Source: Eonycteris spelaea (Eukaryota > Chordata > Mammalia > Chiroptera > Pteropodidae). Taken from it: 64,000 nt of DNA. Position numbers and translations under genes: made by a program. The stretch lies in contig PUFA01000077.1 of the NCBI GenBank assembly GCA_003508835.1, positions 2,556,001 through 2,620,000 on the forward strand. Direction: 5' to 3'. Within the stretch, counting starts at the first letter, position 1. Each line of letters opens with the position of its first letter. This document shows, piece after piece, positions 11,431 to 22,644 of the stretch. Under the pieces are notes generated by a model. That model searched no databases and was not told the origin of the DNA. It saw only the letters and a list, made by a program, of their open reading frames with translations.

Positions 11431-12224
11431 GATTTCAAAAAGAGGTTAACGGTTTGGAGAACAGTAGTAGTTCATATGCTATATATGTGGTTCATGAAGG
11501 AATTAAGGCATTTTTAGAGAACTCATCTTCAATTGGGCTCTTTCACTGTCTTGTCTTTTGGCCTTTCCCATTTCCATCTTTACCCACTATCTTTTCATAA
11601 TTTTTCAGCACTCTTTTGAAAAAAATAAAAAGGCTAGAAAATTTAACTTATGTAATTTTTCAGAACAGATTTTGTGAAAGCCAAAGTAAGTAAGGATGAA
11701 CCACCATCATTTAATGAACATCTGCAGCATCAGGCATGTCCTGCTTTTTGAGGGGGTTAGCGATAGTCCCAGAATGTCCCTGGCTAAACCAATTAATTTC
11801 CAACTGCAGCATCTCAGCATCTGGCAGTAGTTCTTTTGGATTCATCAGGCCCAATTCTGTGTCGCCAGGACTAGTTATAGATGTGGAGTGTCAGAGAATC
11901 CAGCGTAATGAGGAACGGTTGTATCTCTATGAAAAGGATGGGAATGTGGGTGACTAGGGTGGAAAATAAGCAAAGCAACTGAAAGCTGCTTTGGGAAGCT
12001 CTTACCAGCCTAATCTGGGCCCTGGGAGGGTGGGCTGTACATGAAGGCTGCAAATACGTGGGCTGATGCTGTCTACTACCTCTTCCTCCTCTGCCCGCTT
12101 CCTCAGGCCAGGGAGCTACCTGCCGCCCTGTGCATTCTCCCAGGTTACTCTGGCAGGGAGCGCCTGTGTCTGAATGCGGTTTCTGCTGTGGAAAACGTGA
12201 GATGGAGATACTGTTCGGGAGGAG
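11431..12224. other. No recognised feature
   Basis: The antisense open frame at 11871-12290 runs into the L2 fragment downstream and is not a credible gene. Confidence 0.4.
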
Positions 12225-12340
12225 ATATTTCATAAGGGCAGGAGCGTCGGCCTTGTACGTGTTGCTGCCCGAATACAATTTTTGGCACATAGTAGGTGCT
12301 CAACAAATGCTTGCTGAATAAAGGAAGGAACAAAAGAATG
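12225..12340 (+). mobile_element. L2 LINE 3'-end fragment
   Basis: It ends in a clear L2 terminus: 'ggcacatagtaggtgctcaa' followed by 'caaatgcttgctgaataaag'. Confidence 0.7.
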
Positions 12341-12610
12341 AAGAGGCCCTGTCACTGGAACTGAAACTCAGGAGCGGGCGCTGGAGACTGGGATGTTATG
12401 TCCAGAGTTGCCGGCAGCCAGGGTTTGGCCTCCTAATTCTGAATTTGTGAAGAATGACGGTCTGCCGAGGGGCCGACGGTCCTGCTGCTACCCCGGCGAA
12501 AGTGTCAGATCTTGGCGGTGACTGCCACTCCTCAGAGTTCCTTCTTGGAAGTCCCCTTCTTTGGCACTACAGTCCAGTAGGCCCGTGGTGAGTCGTCCTG
12601 CTGCGTGATG
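12341..12610. other. CpG-enriched unique stretch
   Basis: About a dozen CpGs occur in roughly 250 bases (gagcgggcgc near 12373, gccgaggggccgacgg near 12465, ccccggcg near 12492). This is well above the rest of the window but below a CpG island in length. No promoter elements, first exon or repeat are recognised. Confidence 0.35.
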
Positions 12611-15044
12611 GGATCTCTTTCCCCTTCCCTGTTAGTTTTCCAAATCCATTCATAGACCGTTTCTCAGTTGGCATTTTTCGATCAGCCGTGCATCTCCTGA
12701 GCCCCTCCCCACCACACAGGGGAGGCAAGAAGCAGGGAGAGTGGACAATGGGTGGGCATGATGGCAGGCTCCCAGAGTTGTTATATTATGTGTTTACAGA
12801 AAGATTCTGAGGCCTGTCAGTCTGAAGCTGAGATCATGGGCACATAGAACATACTTTGCTGAGTTTTTGATTTAGCTACTTTATATTTTCGGGAAAAAAA
12901 TTGCTAAAGTATATGTAAGGTCAGTCAATACAGACATTTCTCTAATGCTTAAAGATAAGCAGTAACTAGATTGACCTGTTTTGCAGGACTGTGCTTTGTT
13001 GTAAAACATAGTAAAAAAAAAATTAATTGTAGGTATAATCCCAGAAAGAATGAAAGGGACTAGTAGGTTTTCTCTTGAGGAAGGAACCTAGTGTCATATT
13101 GGCCCTTTTTCCGTCTCTCAGCATGCTGGGGGGTCACTTGCTGTTTCTTTCTCTTCACAGAGCTGTGATTTCAACTTGACCTAGAAAGTCTTCCAAAGTC
13201 TTAAAATCAGACCCACAGGAAAACTATATTCTGCTGCCCCTACCATAAAGCTACCATGGTCTTTGATGAAAAGAAGGCCACTCTCCTTTTTTCTTGGGAA
13301 GAACTCTTCTATAGACTGAGAGACTATGCACATTGGCCAAACAGAAGCCTCCTGTGTTTGAGTATTTGTGTGTGCAAGTGGTAAGTTGTGTCGAGGTGCA
13401 AGGAACCAAGAGCTATTACAATCACCAGGCCCACTTCTCCTTCTCTCTGGTGCTACAAGGAATCCAGTTGTTCAGTAAAGTGTCAAGAGAGTAAGTCTAA
13501 CAGTATCGTGGCCATATTTACACCGATCTACCACAAACAACTGGGGATATGACAGGAGTGCAGTTTGTCTTGGACAGTCTGAGCCAGCAATAGGACAAGA
13601 TCTAGAAAGAAAAAAGGAAATACTTGTTTTCTCACATGTACTGAACGTGCTGATTCGTTTTGGTGTCGTGTTGTCCTATAAAGTGCTTAAGAGTTGGACA
13701 GAAAACCTTTAGATGCCATAACTAACATAACCATGTTGACATTCCAGGGCGTAATATGGCGAACACTTTCACTGAGATTACAGAACTGCTGTAACTTTTT
13801 TTCTAACACGTCATGCCATCTGCACACATAATAAAAGAATCCAGTAGTTGCCATGCTAAAACAGGACTTCTAGTGAAGGGCACAGACAGCTCCCCAAAGG
13901 GAGCTTGAGTTATGCACAGTGATGAAAACTGGAAGCAATTTTCCAGCTAATGGTCTGCCAATGACCGCTTGGAATGAGTTGGCACTGTATATTATGCACC
14001 TCATTTAAAAATCCACAGCAAACTACGATTTTCCAAAGCCCAAAATCTTGACTGAATGTTTTTTTTTTTCTCAGTTAATCTGGTTAATCTGTCAATGCTC
14101 CAAGGATATCTTCTGGCAGTGCCACGAGTCAGTCTTTCTGTGAGGACCAGACCACGTTCGTACCAACTGGCAGGACAGCAGCTTCGAAGGCTAACGTTTA
14201 TGGGAACCCTCGGTTGAGGCTGCAAGAGGAAACGGGAAAATACAGTACATTATTTCTTTATGTTCCCAGTTACTGGTACGTAGTAATTCTCCTAGTCAAA
14301 CAAACCAGAACAAACATCCTTAGGTCAAAGAGGAAGCTCTAGCGAAGACACTGGTTACTCAACTCCAGGACAAACTTATCACGGCTTGTATTCTTGAAAT
14401 GTTCCTCCGCCATTTGGCAGACATCCATCTCAGGGACAGGCAAAGTTGCCTGCGTTAACCTAAAAGGCCTTTCAAAGTAAGAGGCAACTAGCATTTATTT
14501 GAGATTAAAAGAAAGAACAGCTATTCAGGAAAGCACAGCTTCAGGCAGAAGCCCAAAGAGCGTTCTGATTAGGAGACAAAGGCGCTGGGTACCTTATAAG
14601 AGAGGGAAGGTGAACAATTACATCAATAGAAGGAAAGCACTTCTATTGGTACAGATAAGCTAACATAGTGATGCTAATTCCAGACAATGATTTTAATGTT
14701 CGGTCCAGCAGTCATCATATCTGCTTTCTTGCTGCTATCCTTGCAAACCGTTCTTTGGGGCACCATGTTGCTTTAGACCCAGTGCAAGGGTTATTTTCCC
14801 TGTTTTAAGATTCCAAGGCTTGAGGCAGAAGCGTGCAAGACAATTCCTCTGGCATGCAGCTCCGGCTCCACTTTAAAGTAGCTCTGTTTAATTATTTTAT
14901 TTTTTGACACCTGGAAATGAGGGCAAAACCAGATTCTAGGATTCGGCCCTGATGGGGCTGTGGTTTGGGAAATCATTTCATATATGATGGGCTTTCACGT
15001 AGTTACTTGATCTGGAACAAGATCAGGCTGGGAATGGTGTGAAG
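12611..15044. other. Unique or unrecognised sequence
   Basis: No repeat family or gene recognised. Minor A- and T-runs lie near 13014 and 14060. The antisense frame at 14001-14225 has no family motif. Confidence 0.4.
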
Positions 15045-15127
15045 GCATTGTGTGTGTGTGTGTTTTTGTTTGTTTTTTTTGTTTGTTTTTTTTTTGTTTT
15101 TGTTTTTGTTTTTGTTTTTGTTTTTTT
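15045..15127. repeat. (TG)n followed by (TTTTTG)n / T-rich repeat
   Basis: A tgtgtgtgtgtg run is followed by repeated gtttttgtttttg units and then a short T-run. It could be the tail of an old antisense retroelement, but no body is recognisable. Confidence 0.8.
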
Positions 15128-15719
15128 GCAGGGGGATGGAGGTTCAATTCATCAGGAAGCTTTCCTGGGATAAAATTTAGAAGAAAATATTGGGAGCAGT
15201 GTGGCTGGAGCTTCTGAGTTTGCTAGTTGAAAAGTTAGGTTGGCTGAGCAGGGTAGAGACTAGAGAGAAAGTCATTAACATCTGATCTGGCCTGAAACGG
15301 AACCACTTGAATTGTAACCCTGCTTTTGACCTTGGGAAAGTTGTGCAGATCAATTTTCTTGATTTTTCTAATTTTTATTTTCGAATGTTCCTATTACTTT
15401 ATCTGGCTTCTCTCTATAGTTTTCATACACAGGACCTCATTTATTAATATAAGAGTGCAACTGAATGTTTTGCTTGAAAAAAAATTAATGGCTTTATTTA
15501 ATATACATGTAACTATTGGGCAAAGGGAGAGAATAGCCAGGGTTCTTGATGTTAAAAATTTACATAGGTTTTAAAACTGGCTTTTTAAAACATGAGAGAA
15601 TGCATAATTGATAAAAAATGTTTGATTAAAACTCGCTATTTTTGAGAAAATGCAAAAACGAAAAGTGAGGTTCTTTTAAGGCATGTTGAATATAAAATAA
15701 TACACATTATTGATAAGGT
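15128..15719. other. No recognised feature
   Basis: AT-rich. The start of the adjoining L1 may extend some way into this stretch, but I cannot support it. Confidence 0.35.
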
Positions 15720-16130
15720 TGTAATAAAAGTAGAATACTAATGTATTGCTAATAGCATTGTAAACTGAAAAAAGTATGTCAATTTATTTAAAAACTATTA
15801 AAAATTTATATTCTTTGGCTTTGTGATTCCAATCTAGGAGTATATCCTAAGGAAATAATCTAAAAAATGAAAACACTGTATACACAAATATATAGCCTAG
15901 AGGTTATTTATACTAGTGAGAAAATTGGAAAACAGCCAGTCTCCTATTGTTGAAAATTTAGGTTAAGTAAATTATGATGTGTTAACAAGACGGATGATTA
16001 CATGGCCATTAAAGTAATAATTATGATGATTATGTAGCAACATGGTAAACAGTTATGATGTACTACAATATAGAACTTAGACAAATGCATAGAAAAAGAC
16101 TTAAGTAAAATAATGGAGGGACCAGAATTT
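15720..16130 (+). mobile_element. L1M-type LINE 3'-UTR fragment
   Basis: It follows the old L1 3' end: 'tgattccaatctaggagtat' plus 'atcctaaggaaataatc', then a tail of 'aaaattggaaaacagcc', 'ggttaagtaaattatgatg' and 'atggccattaaag'. The spacing matches L1M consensus elements. It is non-coding and degraded. Confidence 0.75.
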
Positions 16131-16418
16131 TTATTGTTGTTGTCACAATATTTTGCAAAACAACAAAAATCAGGCTCATCAGGGTACAGATTTGGCCTGT
16201 GAGCATTGACTAACTAAAGTATCCATGATTGTTTTTGTTCACTAATACTACCCTGAAAAAAATAAATATTTCATAATTTCATTAAGAGATAATACTCTTG
16301 TCTTATTGAAGGAGGGATAAAAACGACATGAATAAAAATCTTCCATCCAGGTCAACATGCAAGGGAGCACACAGCCTAGAAAACAACACAGCTTCCTAGG
16401 AACCTGACACACTATACC
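16131..16418. other. No recognised feature
   Basis: AT-rich sequence following the L1 fragment. No family recognised. Confidence 0.35.
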
Positions 16419-16490
16419 ATCCTTAAGACTAAGAGCTAAGTTCCTTAAGAGCTTAGCTCCTTAACAGCATCCTTAAGAGCTAAGCTCAGC
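16419..16490. repeat. Local imperfect direct and inverted repeats
   Basis: The motif catccttaaga occurs at 16419-16429 and 16469-16479. gagctaag at 16433-16440 and 16477-16484 are both complementary to cttagctc at 16452-16459, so one central arm could pair with either flank. Confidence 0.75.
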
Positions 16491-16739
16491 TCTGGAAAAG
16501 GTGTGGCCTTGGAAAAGTCTTAACTGAGACTATCGTATAAAATTTTAAATTGAATAATGACGAAAAAGAGTGAAGTCTACTTAATTACTATACTTTGGAT
16601 TCCAAGTCAGGAGATGATAGGTTTGTAACAGTTGCTGCTTTTTCAAATAACTGTGTTTTCCACATGAGCCTCTACTAGCTGATGGAAAGCAATGTGTCTA
16701 ATTTCAGCATATAACAACACTTACAACCATGGACATAAG

Positions 16740-16920
16740 CTGAGCCCATTATACGTTAAAGCTCTTTCAGCCTGTGGCCCTCTAATACGCTTCCTAGGAG
16801 AGTTAAAATTACCTCCATTTTATGGACAAGGAAACTGAGGCCCAGAGGTATTATTTGCCCAAGATCATAGATTTGAGATCGAATCTGTTCTCAGACTTAG
16901 GTGCGTCTTGCTCTAAGTGC
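16740..16920 (-). mobile_element. MIR SINE (antisense)
   Basis: 'cattttatggacaaggaaac' is followed by 'tgaggcccagaggta' and 'ttgcccaagatcatag', the hallmark antisense MIR core. Confidence 0.75.
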
Positions 16921-17640
16921 CTGGCAGGGCTGACAGGGACACCTGTATGAAGTGTAAGTATTCAGAGCCTTTCTCACTCTCCTATCTTCTAAGTAGGATG
17001 TTGTGTTTCTCCATCAGCCTGATGAGCACAGTGAAGGCCCTAGTGGGCAGGGAAGATAACTGGAGGCTAAATTAATGTGCATTAGAAAGAGAGATATTAG
17101 AGCAGAGGGAGATCCCTAAAGCACACGAATAAACACAGATCCAGAGGCCACAGGGAGACAAACTGGGGTCTTATGGAGTGACGTAGGAGACCTGGGATGA
17201 TGGCTGCCATGAGTGGGACCTTTAGAAGAGGGATGGCCCAAGAGAAGAGAATTCTGGGGCAAAATGCCCCCTTGAGCATTTTTCCATGGAATTAATAAAG
17301 TCTTAATTGTTTTTCGACGCTTTTCACAGTTAGCTGCGTTTCTTTAGATGATGTCACCACGTTGAGTTATGCCTTTATTTACTCAGGTTGTATGTGCAAA
17401 GTATGTAGCTAGAATAAAGCTTGAACCATTTTTTTTTCTGTCACCAACGTTTAGTGATGAGCTCTGCTGTCATAGCTCTGTTAAGAGATTTTTGTTACCT
17501 GCAATATGAATCAGGTATATAAAAGCTACATGAAGTCAAAATGCAAAATGGCCCTGGTTCTTTACAGGGAAAAACATATGATCTTTGAGAAAGTTCACTT
17601 TTTGGGCTTCAGCCATCCTAGAATCTTTCTGTCTCTTCAG
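16921..17640. other. No recognised feature
   Basis: No repeat or gene recognised. The short frames at 17097-17279 and 17506-17688 lack motifs. Confidence 0.4.
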
Positions 17641-18002
17641 ATGCATTATGTTATTTGCAGCCTTTGCTCACCCTGTCCTCCTGCCTAGGATGCCTTCTTT
17701 CTACACCCTCTAACGCTAGTAACACCTCTCCATTTTTCAAGACTACCTCACGTGCCACATTCCATCTGAAGCCTTCTTTGCCCCTAGATACCAGCTGACG
17801 ACTTCCCTCATATGCTAGCGTGGCATTTCAAATGTTTACCACCAAACCCATCAGAAACACTTTATTATAACCTATCCACCTCTCCTCCTAAAATTTTTGA
17901 GGTTGATACTATGTCATGTGTTGTGTCTTCCCAATGCAAGGTTCAGTGCCAGGTATACAGTGAGTGCTTAATAGTTGTGAAATTAATGAAGAAAGGAATA
18001 AT
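17641..18002 (+). mobile_element. L2 LINE 3' fragment
   Basis: It resembles L2 3' sequence: 'gcctttgctcaccctgtcc', 'agactacctcacgtgccac', 'gaagccttctttgcccc', ending 'gtgccaggtatacagtgag' and 'tgcttaatag'. The open frame from 17812 is a by-product of this repeat. Confidence 0.7.
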
Positions 18003-18012
18003 ATTGCAGAGG

Positions 18013-18072
18013 AAGACTTCTCTGTCTGTCTGTCTGTCCGTCCGTGCCTCCCTCCCTCCCTTTCTCTCTGGC
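18013..18072. repeat. (TCTG)n / (CCCT)n microsatellite
   Basis: ctgtctgtctgtctgtccg is followed by cctccctccctccc. Confidence 0.85.
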
Positions 18073-18344
18073 TTAATTGAATACCTAATTCTGCTCGAGA
18101 TTCAATCCTGTAGCTCAGGTCTGCCTACAGAGAAGGGTGTTGCTCTGGTTTCTTTTTCTACATCTAAGGACGACTCAAGAAAGCTCCATCCCAAGTGCTG
18201 GCCATGTATGGGTGTGCAGCTAACAAGCAGTAAAGCGTTCTTTCTCAAATCTCTGTTTGATGGGCCAGCATTACTAATTTAAACATTTTGGGAACCAATT
18301 TCCTCTTTAGTCCAGTGGCTTTGGAGAATGCATGGGTAGGGAAA

Positions 18345-18600
18345 CAGAGTCTAGAGATAAAGAACATGGGCTCTGGAATCAGCGGGATCTGGGTTGACAT
18401 CTGGGGCTCACCACTTGCAGCTATATGATGTCGAAACATGAATTTCTCTGAACCTTAATGTCTTCACCTTTAAAATGGTGATCATAACCCCTACCTCACT
18501 GGGGTGATGCTTGTTGAAACTTGGGCTCATAGAAAAAGCACTTTGCATCGTGTCTGGTGAATAGTAAGTATCTGCTAAGCAAAGACTACTATTTATTACT
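18345..18600 (+). mobile_element. MIR SINE, nearly full length
   Basis: It contains 'aagaacatgggctctggaat', 'gacatctggggctcaccact', 'tgtcttcacctttaaaatgg', 'cctacctcactggggtgat' and 'gtgtctggtgaatagtaag' in MIR order. This is one of the most complete MIR copies in the window. Confidence 0.8.
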
Positions 18601-19124
18601 ACTGCTACTGCTGCTGCTACCACAAATTCTCAAAATTTCCTGGAGAAACTAAAGATACAAATAGGTCAGTGTCTTAATGCCCCAGCTGGGGTCTGGAGGT
18701 CAAAGGTTTGCACCAGGAGACAGATAACATTCTTCACGCCTGCCAAGGCTAAGTCAACACACACTGGCTTCTACTCTCCCCCAGATTAGTGCAGACATTA
18801 ACAGACAATTTCATGATAAGAGGAGTTCTCACTTCAAAGGCAGGAAAGAGCTGGCCTGGGAGGACGTGACCAGTCTGGCAGAGGATTCTAGAACAGATCT
18901 GGGACTGAGTGTATCCAGCTCCACCTTCCCGCACTCCAGCAGCAAGTGACTAAAGGGATTGGTATGCTTGGAGGAGAAGTAAAGATACTGTGTAGAAGTA
19001 AAGATACTATGTAGAGAAAGCCCCACCCTCATGGGCTGAATAGTCCAACATTGACTATCAGGTGTGAGATGCACATTCCAAAAGAGTAAAATCCACAATG
19101 GCCCCTGCATAATAGTCAATAATG
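18601..19124. other. No recognised feature, apart from a short triplet repeat and a tandem duplication
   Basis: A ctactgctactgctgctgct run overlaps the start. Two near-identical 19-base units lie at 18975-19012. Otherwise nothing is recognised. Confidence 0.45.
18975..19012. repeat. 19-base tandem duplication
   Basis: agaagtaaagatactgtgt (18975-18993) is followed directly by agaagtaaagatactatgt (18994-19012), with one mismatch. Confidence 0.9.
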
Positions 19125-19335
19125 AGCAGAACAAACATTTATTGAGCAGCTACAAAAGGCCAACTACGGTTTTATAGGAAGTTACTCATTGATTCCTCAC
19201 TGCCATCTTTGAGGCCTGAATTGTATTATCCTTGTAACACACCTGGAAAAAATAAGGCCAAGTTCATTAACTTGTCACAACCATACTGCTAGATGAATAG
19301 AGCTGAGACTAGAACACATATCTGTTCTCATAATA
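19125..19335 (-). mobile_element. MIR SINE (antisense)
   Basis: It shows 'aacatttattgagcagctac', 'aagttactcattgattcctc', 'aaataaggccaagttcatta' and 'acttgtcacaaccatactgc', matching the order of antisense MIR. Confidence 0.65.
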
Positions 19336-19526
19336 AGAAATATGTTGGGAAAGCAAATTCCTCAATTCCAATAGGAATGTAGGAAAGAAAGCAAGTAGCT
19401 GTGTTTGCATAAAATAATGCTCATCAAACGTGAATCCTATATACAAAGTGTCATAAATAAGAGGTTTGACCTAGGGAAAATTAGTACATTTCTATTTAAC
19501 AGTCTAAAATCTTTCCTATATCTAGA

Positions 19527-19740
19527 ACAGTGTTTCTCAACTGAGTGCAATTTTGCCCCCTAGGTACATCTGTCAATGATTAGAGACATATTTGGTTGTC
19601 ACGACTTGGGGGTCCTACTGGTATACATGGCTGTAGGCCAGGGACCCTGCTAAACAACCTAAAATGCATAGGACAGCTTCCCTCATCCCCCAACAAGTTA
19701 TCAGGTTCAAAATGTCAATAGTGCTGAGGCTGGTTTAGAG
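19527..19740 (+). mobile_element. MER20 (hAT DNA transposon)
   Basis: It aligns by eye along the whole consensus: 'cagtgtttctcaactgagtg', 'caattttgccccctaggtac', 'acatatttggttgtcacgac', 'taggccagggaccctgctaa', 'atgcataggacagcttccct' and 'aaaatgtcaatagtgctgag'. It is essentially full length and non-autonomous. Confidence 0.9.
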
Positions 19741-20396
19741 GATACAGGTCCTTATTTATCTTTTATTTTTGGTTGTGAGCCAAATATATCACTCCTAAAA
19801 TAGGCCATGATAAAAACCAACTTAAGTGTGCCTCTTGTGTGTACAGGAAATAAGGCTAATTTCAAACCTCGCTCCTTCTCTTCTATTCATCATTTGCTCA
19901 TTTTATTTGATTTTATATTCTATGTAATCAAAACCTCTAATACTAAATCATTTCTAACTTTTAGAACTCTCATAGGCATGCCATTATAAGAATCAAGACT
20001 GGATGATTTAAACAGGTAATGCTCAATTAATTAATTAGTATGTATGGGAGAAGTTAGGAGATAAAAGAAGGACAAAGGAAAATTTGTGTGGTAATAAAAC
20101 TAAACTCTGCTCCCAGCCCTTTGGTGGGAAAGGTCAGATGCATTCTCAGTTGCACTGTTTTGTTTCTGTCACTACTTGTCCCCCTGTAGTTTTTTTTGGG
20201 GGGGGTGTTTGCCCCTGAGACTATAAATAAAACATCAACTCTATTCCTGACTGCATGAAGTTGAAGGTCAGGATCTCAGACAAGATGGGTATATAAATGG
20301 CAGAGGACTCGGGCTAAGGGCAATAAAACAGATGATGCTTACAAACTAACTGGTAACTTCCAAGCCCTAGTAAAGTGGAAACCACAATGACTTTGT
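19741..20396. other. No recognised feature
   Basis: AT-rich. A G-run occurs at 20197-20204. No repeat family or gene is recognised. Confidence 0.4.
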
Positions 20397-20940
20397 GATG
20401 GTTATTTATGTGTCAACTTGACAGGGCCACAGGGTTCCCAGATATTTGGTTAAACATTATTCTGGGTGTGTCTGTGAGGGTGTTTCTGGACGAGATTAAC
20501 ATTTGAATCAATAGATTGAATAAAGTATACTATCCTCCCAATGTGTCTGGTCCCCATCCAATCAACTGAAGGCCTGAGTAGAAAAAAAGGCCGGTCCAGT
20601 TGAGGAGCATTCCCTTCCCCTGCCTGTCTTTGAGTTGGGACATCAGTCTTCTCCTGCCTTTGAACCCATACTTGGACATGGACTAGAGCTTACATCATCA
20701 GCGCTCCTGGGTCTCTAGCTTGCAGATCTTGGGCTTTCTTAGCCTCCATAATTGTGTAAGCCAATTCCTTAAACTAATTTTCTCTCTCTAGATAGACAGA
20801 TTTCTTTCTCTCTCTATTGATATCTATATATATCTATATATCTACATATAGATATAGATCTATATGTAGATATATAGATATATATAGATACATATCTCCT
20901 ACTGGAGATATATCTTCTACTGGAGAATCCCAACTAACAC
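20397..20940 (+). mobile_element. MLT2B-like solo LTR (ERVL)
   Basis: Close to the MLT2 consensus over its length: 'atgtgtcaacttgacagggc', 'tctgggtgtgtctgtgaggg', 'gagattaacatttgaatca', 'ccatccaatcaactgaaggc', 'agcctccataattgtgtaag', ending in a TA-rich satellite and 'ggagaatcccaactaacac'. No internal retroviral sequence flanks it, so it looks like a solo LTR of an ancient endogenous retrovirus-like element. Confidence 0.85.
20821..20890. repeat. 70-base near-perfect AT-rich palindrome
   Basis: The arms 20821-20853 and 20858-20890 are exact reverse complements (33 of 33 pairs), separated by the 4-base centre atag. Pairing stops at both outer ends (20820 against 20891). It sits in the TA-rich 3' portion of the MLT2-like LTR. 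Confidence 0.95.
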
Positions 20941-20949
20941 AGAGTCTAT

Positions 20950-21300
20950 ATAGAACAGTGGTTAACCAAGTGTATACCATGTGCCTAACTTCATGCTAAG
21001 AACCCGTGTCCATTTTGTAGTAACCTAGGGAGGTGAATGCTGTGACCTCACAACAGGCATACCTCAGAGAGACTGTGAGTTCATTTCTTGACCACAGCAA
21101 TAAAGTGAGTATTGCAATAAAGTGAGTCATAATTTTTTTTTTCTGGTGGAAGGTCTTGCCTTCAATTTGTAAAAAATGCAACATCTGTGAAACACAACAA
21201 AGTGAAGCACTATAAAACGAGGTATGCCTGTACACAGATGAAGAAAGTCAGGCTTACAGAGATAAATGACCTAACGCAGGCTGTGACCCTTGATCTAATC
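20950..21300 (-). mobile_element. MIR SINE (antisense), split by a Tigger element
   Basis: The left part (20950-21053) carries 'catgctaagaacccgtgtcc' and 'gtagtaacctagggaggtga'. The right part (21231-21300) carries 'cagatgaagaaagtcaggct' and 'tacagagataaatgacc'. Together they read as one antisense MIR interrupted at 21054-21230. Confidence 0.65.
21054..21230. mobile_element. Tigger (Tigger2-like) internally deleted DNA transposon
   Basis: Terminal inverted repeats read caggcatacctc at 21054 and gaggtatgcctg ending at 21230, with 'gcaataaagtgagtattgca' and 'caataaagtgagtca' next to the left end. Only end sequences and a short middle remain, with no transposase. The right flank is TA, the expected target; the left flank is now AA. 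Confidence 0.85.
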
Positions 21301-22304
21301 TAGTTATTGACATGATTTCAGAAGTGCTAAGTAGGAAATATGAGGTCCAAGGCCCCTGTCCTCCCACCACCCTCCATGAGAACATTTCCAGGCAATTATT
21401 GATACCTAGGCAGCATAGGAAGGCCTTGGCGTCCATTCCTTACTTTCTTAGCTCTTGATTTTATTGGTTCAATTAAATGTGATTGGCTCCTGATCTATAA
21501 GAGGAGTCTTTCTTCAGCCCTCACTGGCTTGGGCTGATACCTCTCTCTAGAAAGTTTTAGAGGGTTTGTGAGATGAGTAAAACTGAACACTACCCCCCAC
21601 CCCGCCCCCACACACATTAAGAGATAAATGATTACTCTTGTGTGCAAATTCTCCTTCCTAAATTTTCCTCAGCCCTACAAAAACAAACAAACAAACAAAC
21701 AAACAGTAACACAGCATTTGTTTCCTTATTGTTCTACTACAGGTAAAGCAGCTGTTAGTCTACATGATGAGGCTCATAAATTTCTTGGAAACTGACTCTG
21801 GTTCCTGTGGGTTAAATTGAATCTCTTGATTTCAGGGTTTTAAGGCTCTGAGGTTCTCAAAACTTGACTGTATTAGACTCATTTTTCAAAAGTTTAAAAA
21901 CTTTTTATTTTGTCCAATCTCTCTCCATTTCCATTGATTCGGGACACCCAGGGGGAGGTCTGGAAAGCTCCATGTTTAACAAGCAGCTCAGTGATTCTTA
22001 TAAAGCCAGCTTGGCACAAATTCATGGAAACATCTACATCTTTCCCGCAGCACTTAAATAGTAGTTATTTGTCCTTCAGACAAAGAAAAGTGAATGGACA
22101 CTGAGAAAATGGGTTTATAGACTTGTTCACTTCGTATTATAAAATCCTGGATGTGATCTGAATGTTTGGTTGTAGAGTGGGGCAGACAGCAGTGGTGAGA
22201 CCTGAGCAAGCTGTCCAACCTGTTCACAGTCCTGGATATAGGTGTGTTCCAGCATCCCACTATGGCTTAGTTTCTACTAAACAATAAAGAGTGTCAATCA
22301 ATAA
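21301..22304. other. Unrecognised sequence with a (CAAA)n run
   Basis: A caaacaaacaaacaaacaaa run lies near 21681-21706. No other repeat family or gene is recognised. Confidence 0.45.
21679..21707. repeat. (CAAA)n microsatellite
   Basis: About six tandem caaa units. Confidence 0.9.
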
Positions 22305-22425
22305 GGCAAGCAAACAACATTTATTCTATTGAGCACTTAACAGACCAATGTTGCCTTGGGGCTGTAGTGCTTGGGGAGTTTCATATCCGTATCATTGCAT
22401 TTATTATACTACGGTAGAATCACCT
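22305..22425 (-). mobile_element. MIR fragment (antisense)
   Basis: 'caacatttattctattgagc' plus 'acttaacagaccaatg', then 'tatccgtatcattgcattta', resemble the antisense MIR 3' end. Confidence 0.5.
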
Positions 22426-22448
22426 GATGATGTGTCTGTCTACACATT

Positions 22449-22622
22449 AATGCTTCTCAAACTTTATTGTGCTTAGAAATTCCCGGAAGAGCTAGGTAAA
22501 GCACAGAGTTTGGTTCCCAAATGGAAAGAACTGGATTCAGGTCTGGAGTGGGTCTGTGAATGTGCATCTCTCACAAGCTTACAGGGACACTGATATTACT
22601 AGTCTGAGGACCACTCCTTAAG
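22449..22622. mobile_element. MER5A (hAT-Charlie) element
   Basis: 'aatgcttctcaaactttatt' at the left end, 'ctggattcaggtctggagtg' in the middle, 'cttacagggacactgatatt' and 'gtctgaggaccac' at the right end match MER5A. Confidence 0.8.
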
Positions 22623-22644
22623 TACTACCGCTCCTAACCCAAGC

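Noticed and set aside
17812..18282. 156-codon plus-strand frame
   Set aside because: It is a by-product of an L2 3' fragment and a CT microsatellite.
21679..21707. Regular spaced repeats as a possible CRISPR array
   Set aside because: It is a (CAAA)n microsatellite with no spacers. No other regularly spaced repeat exists in the window.
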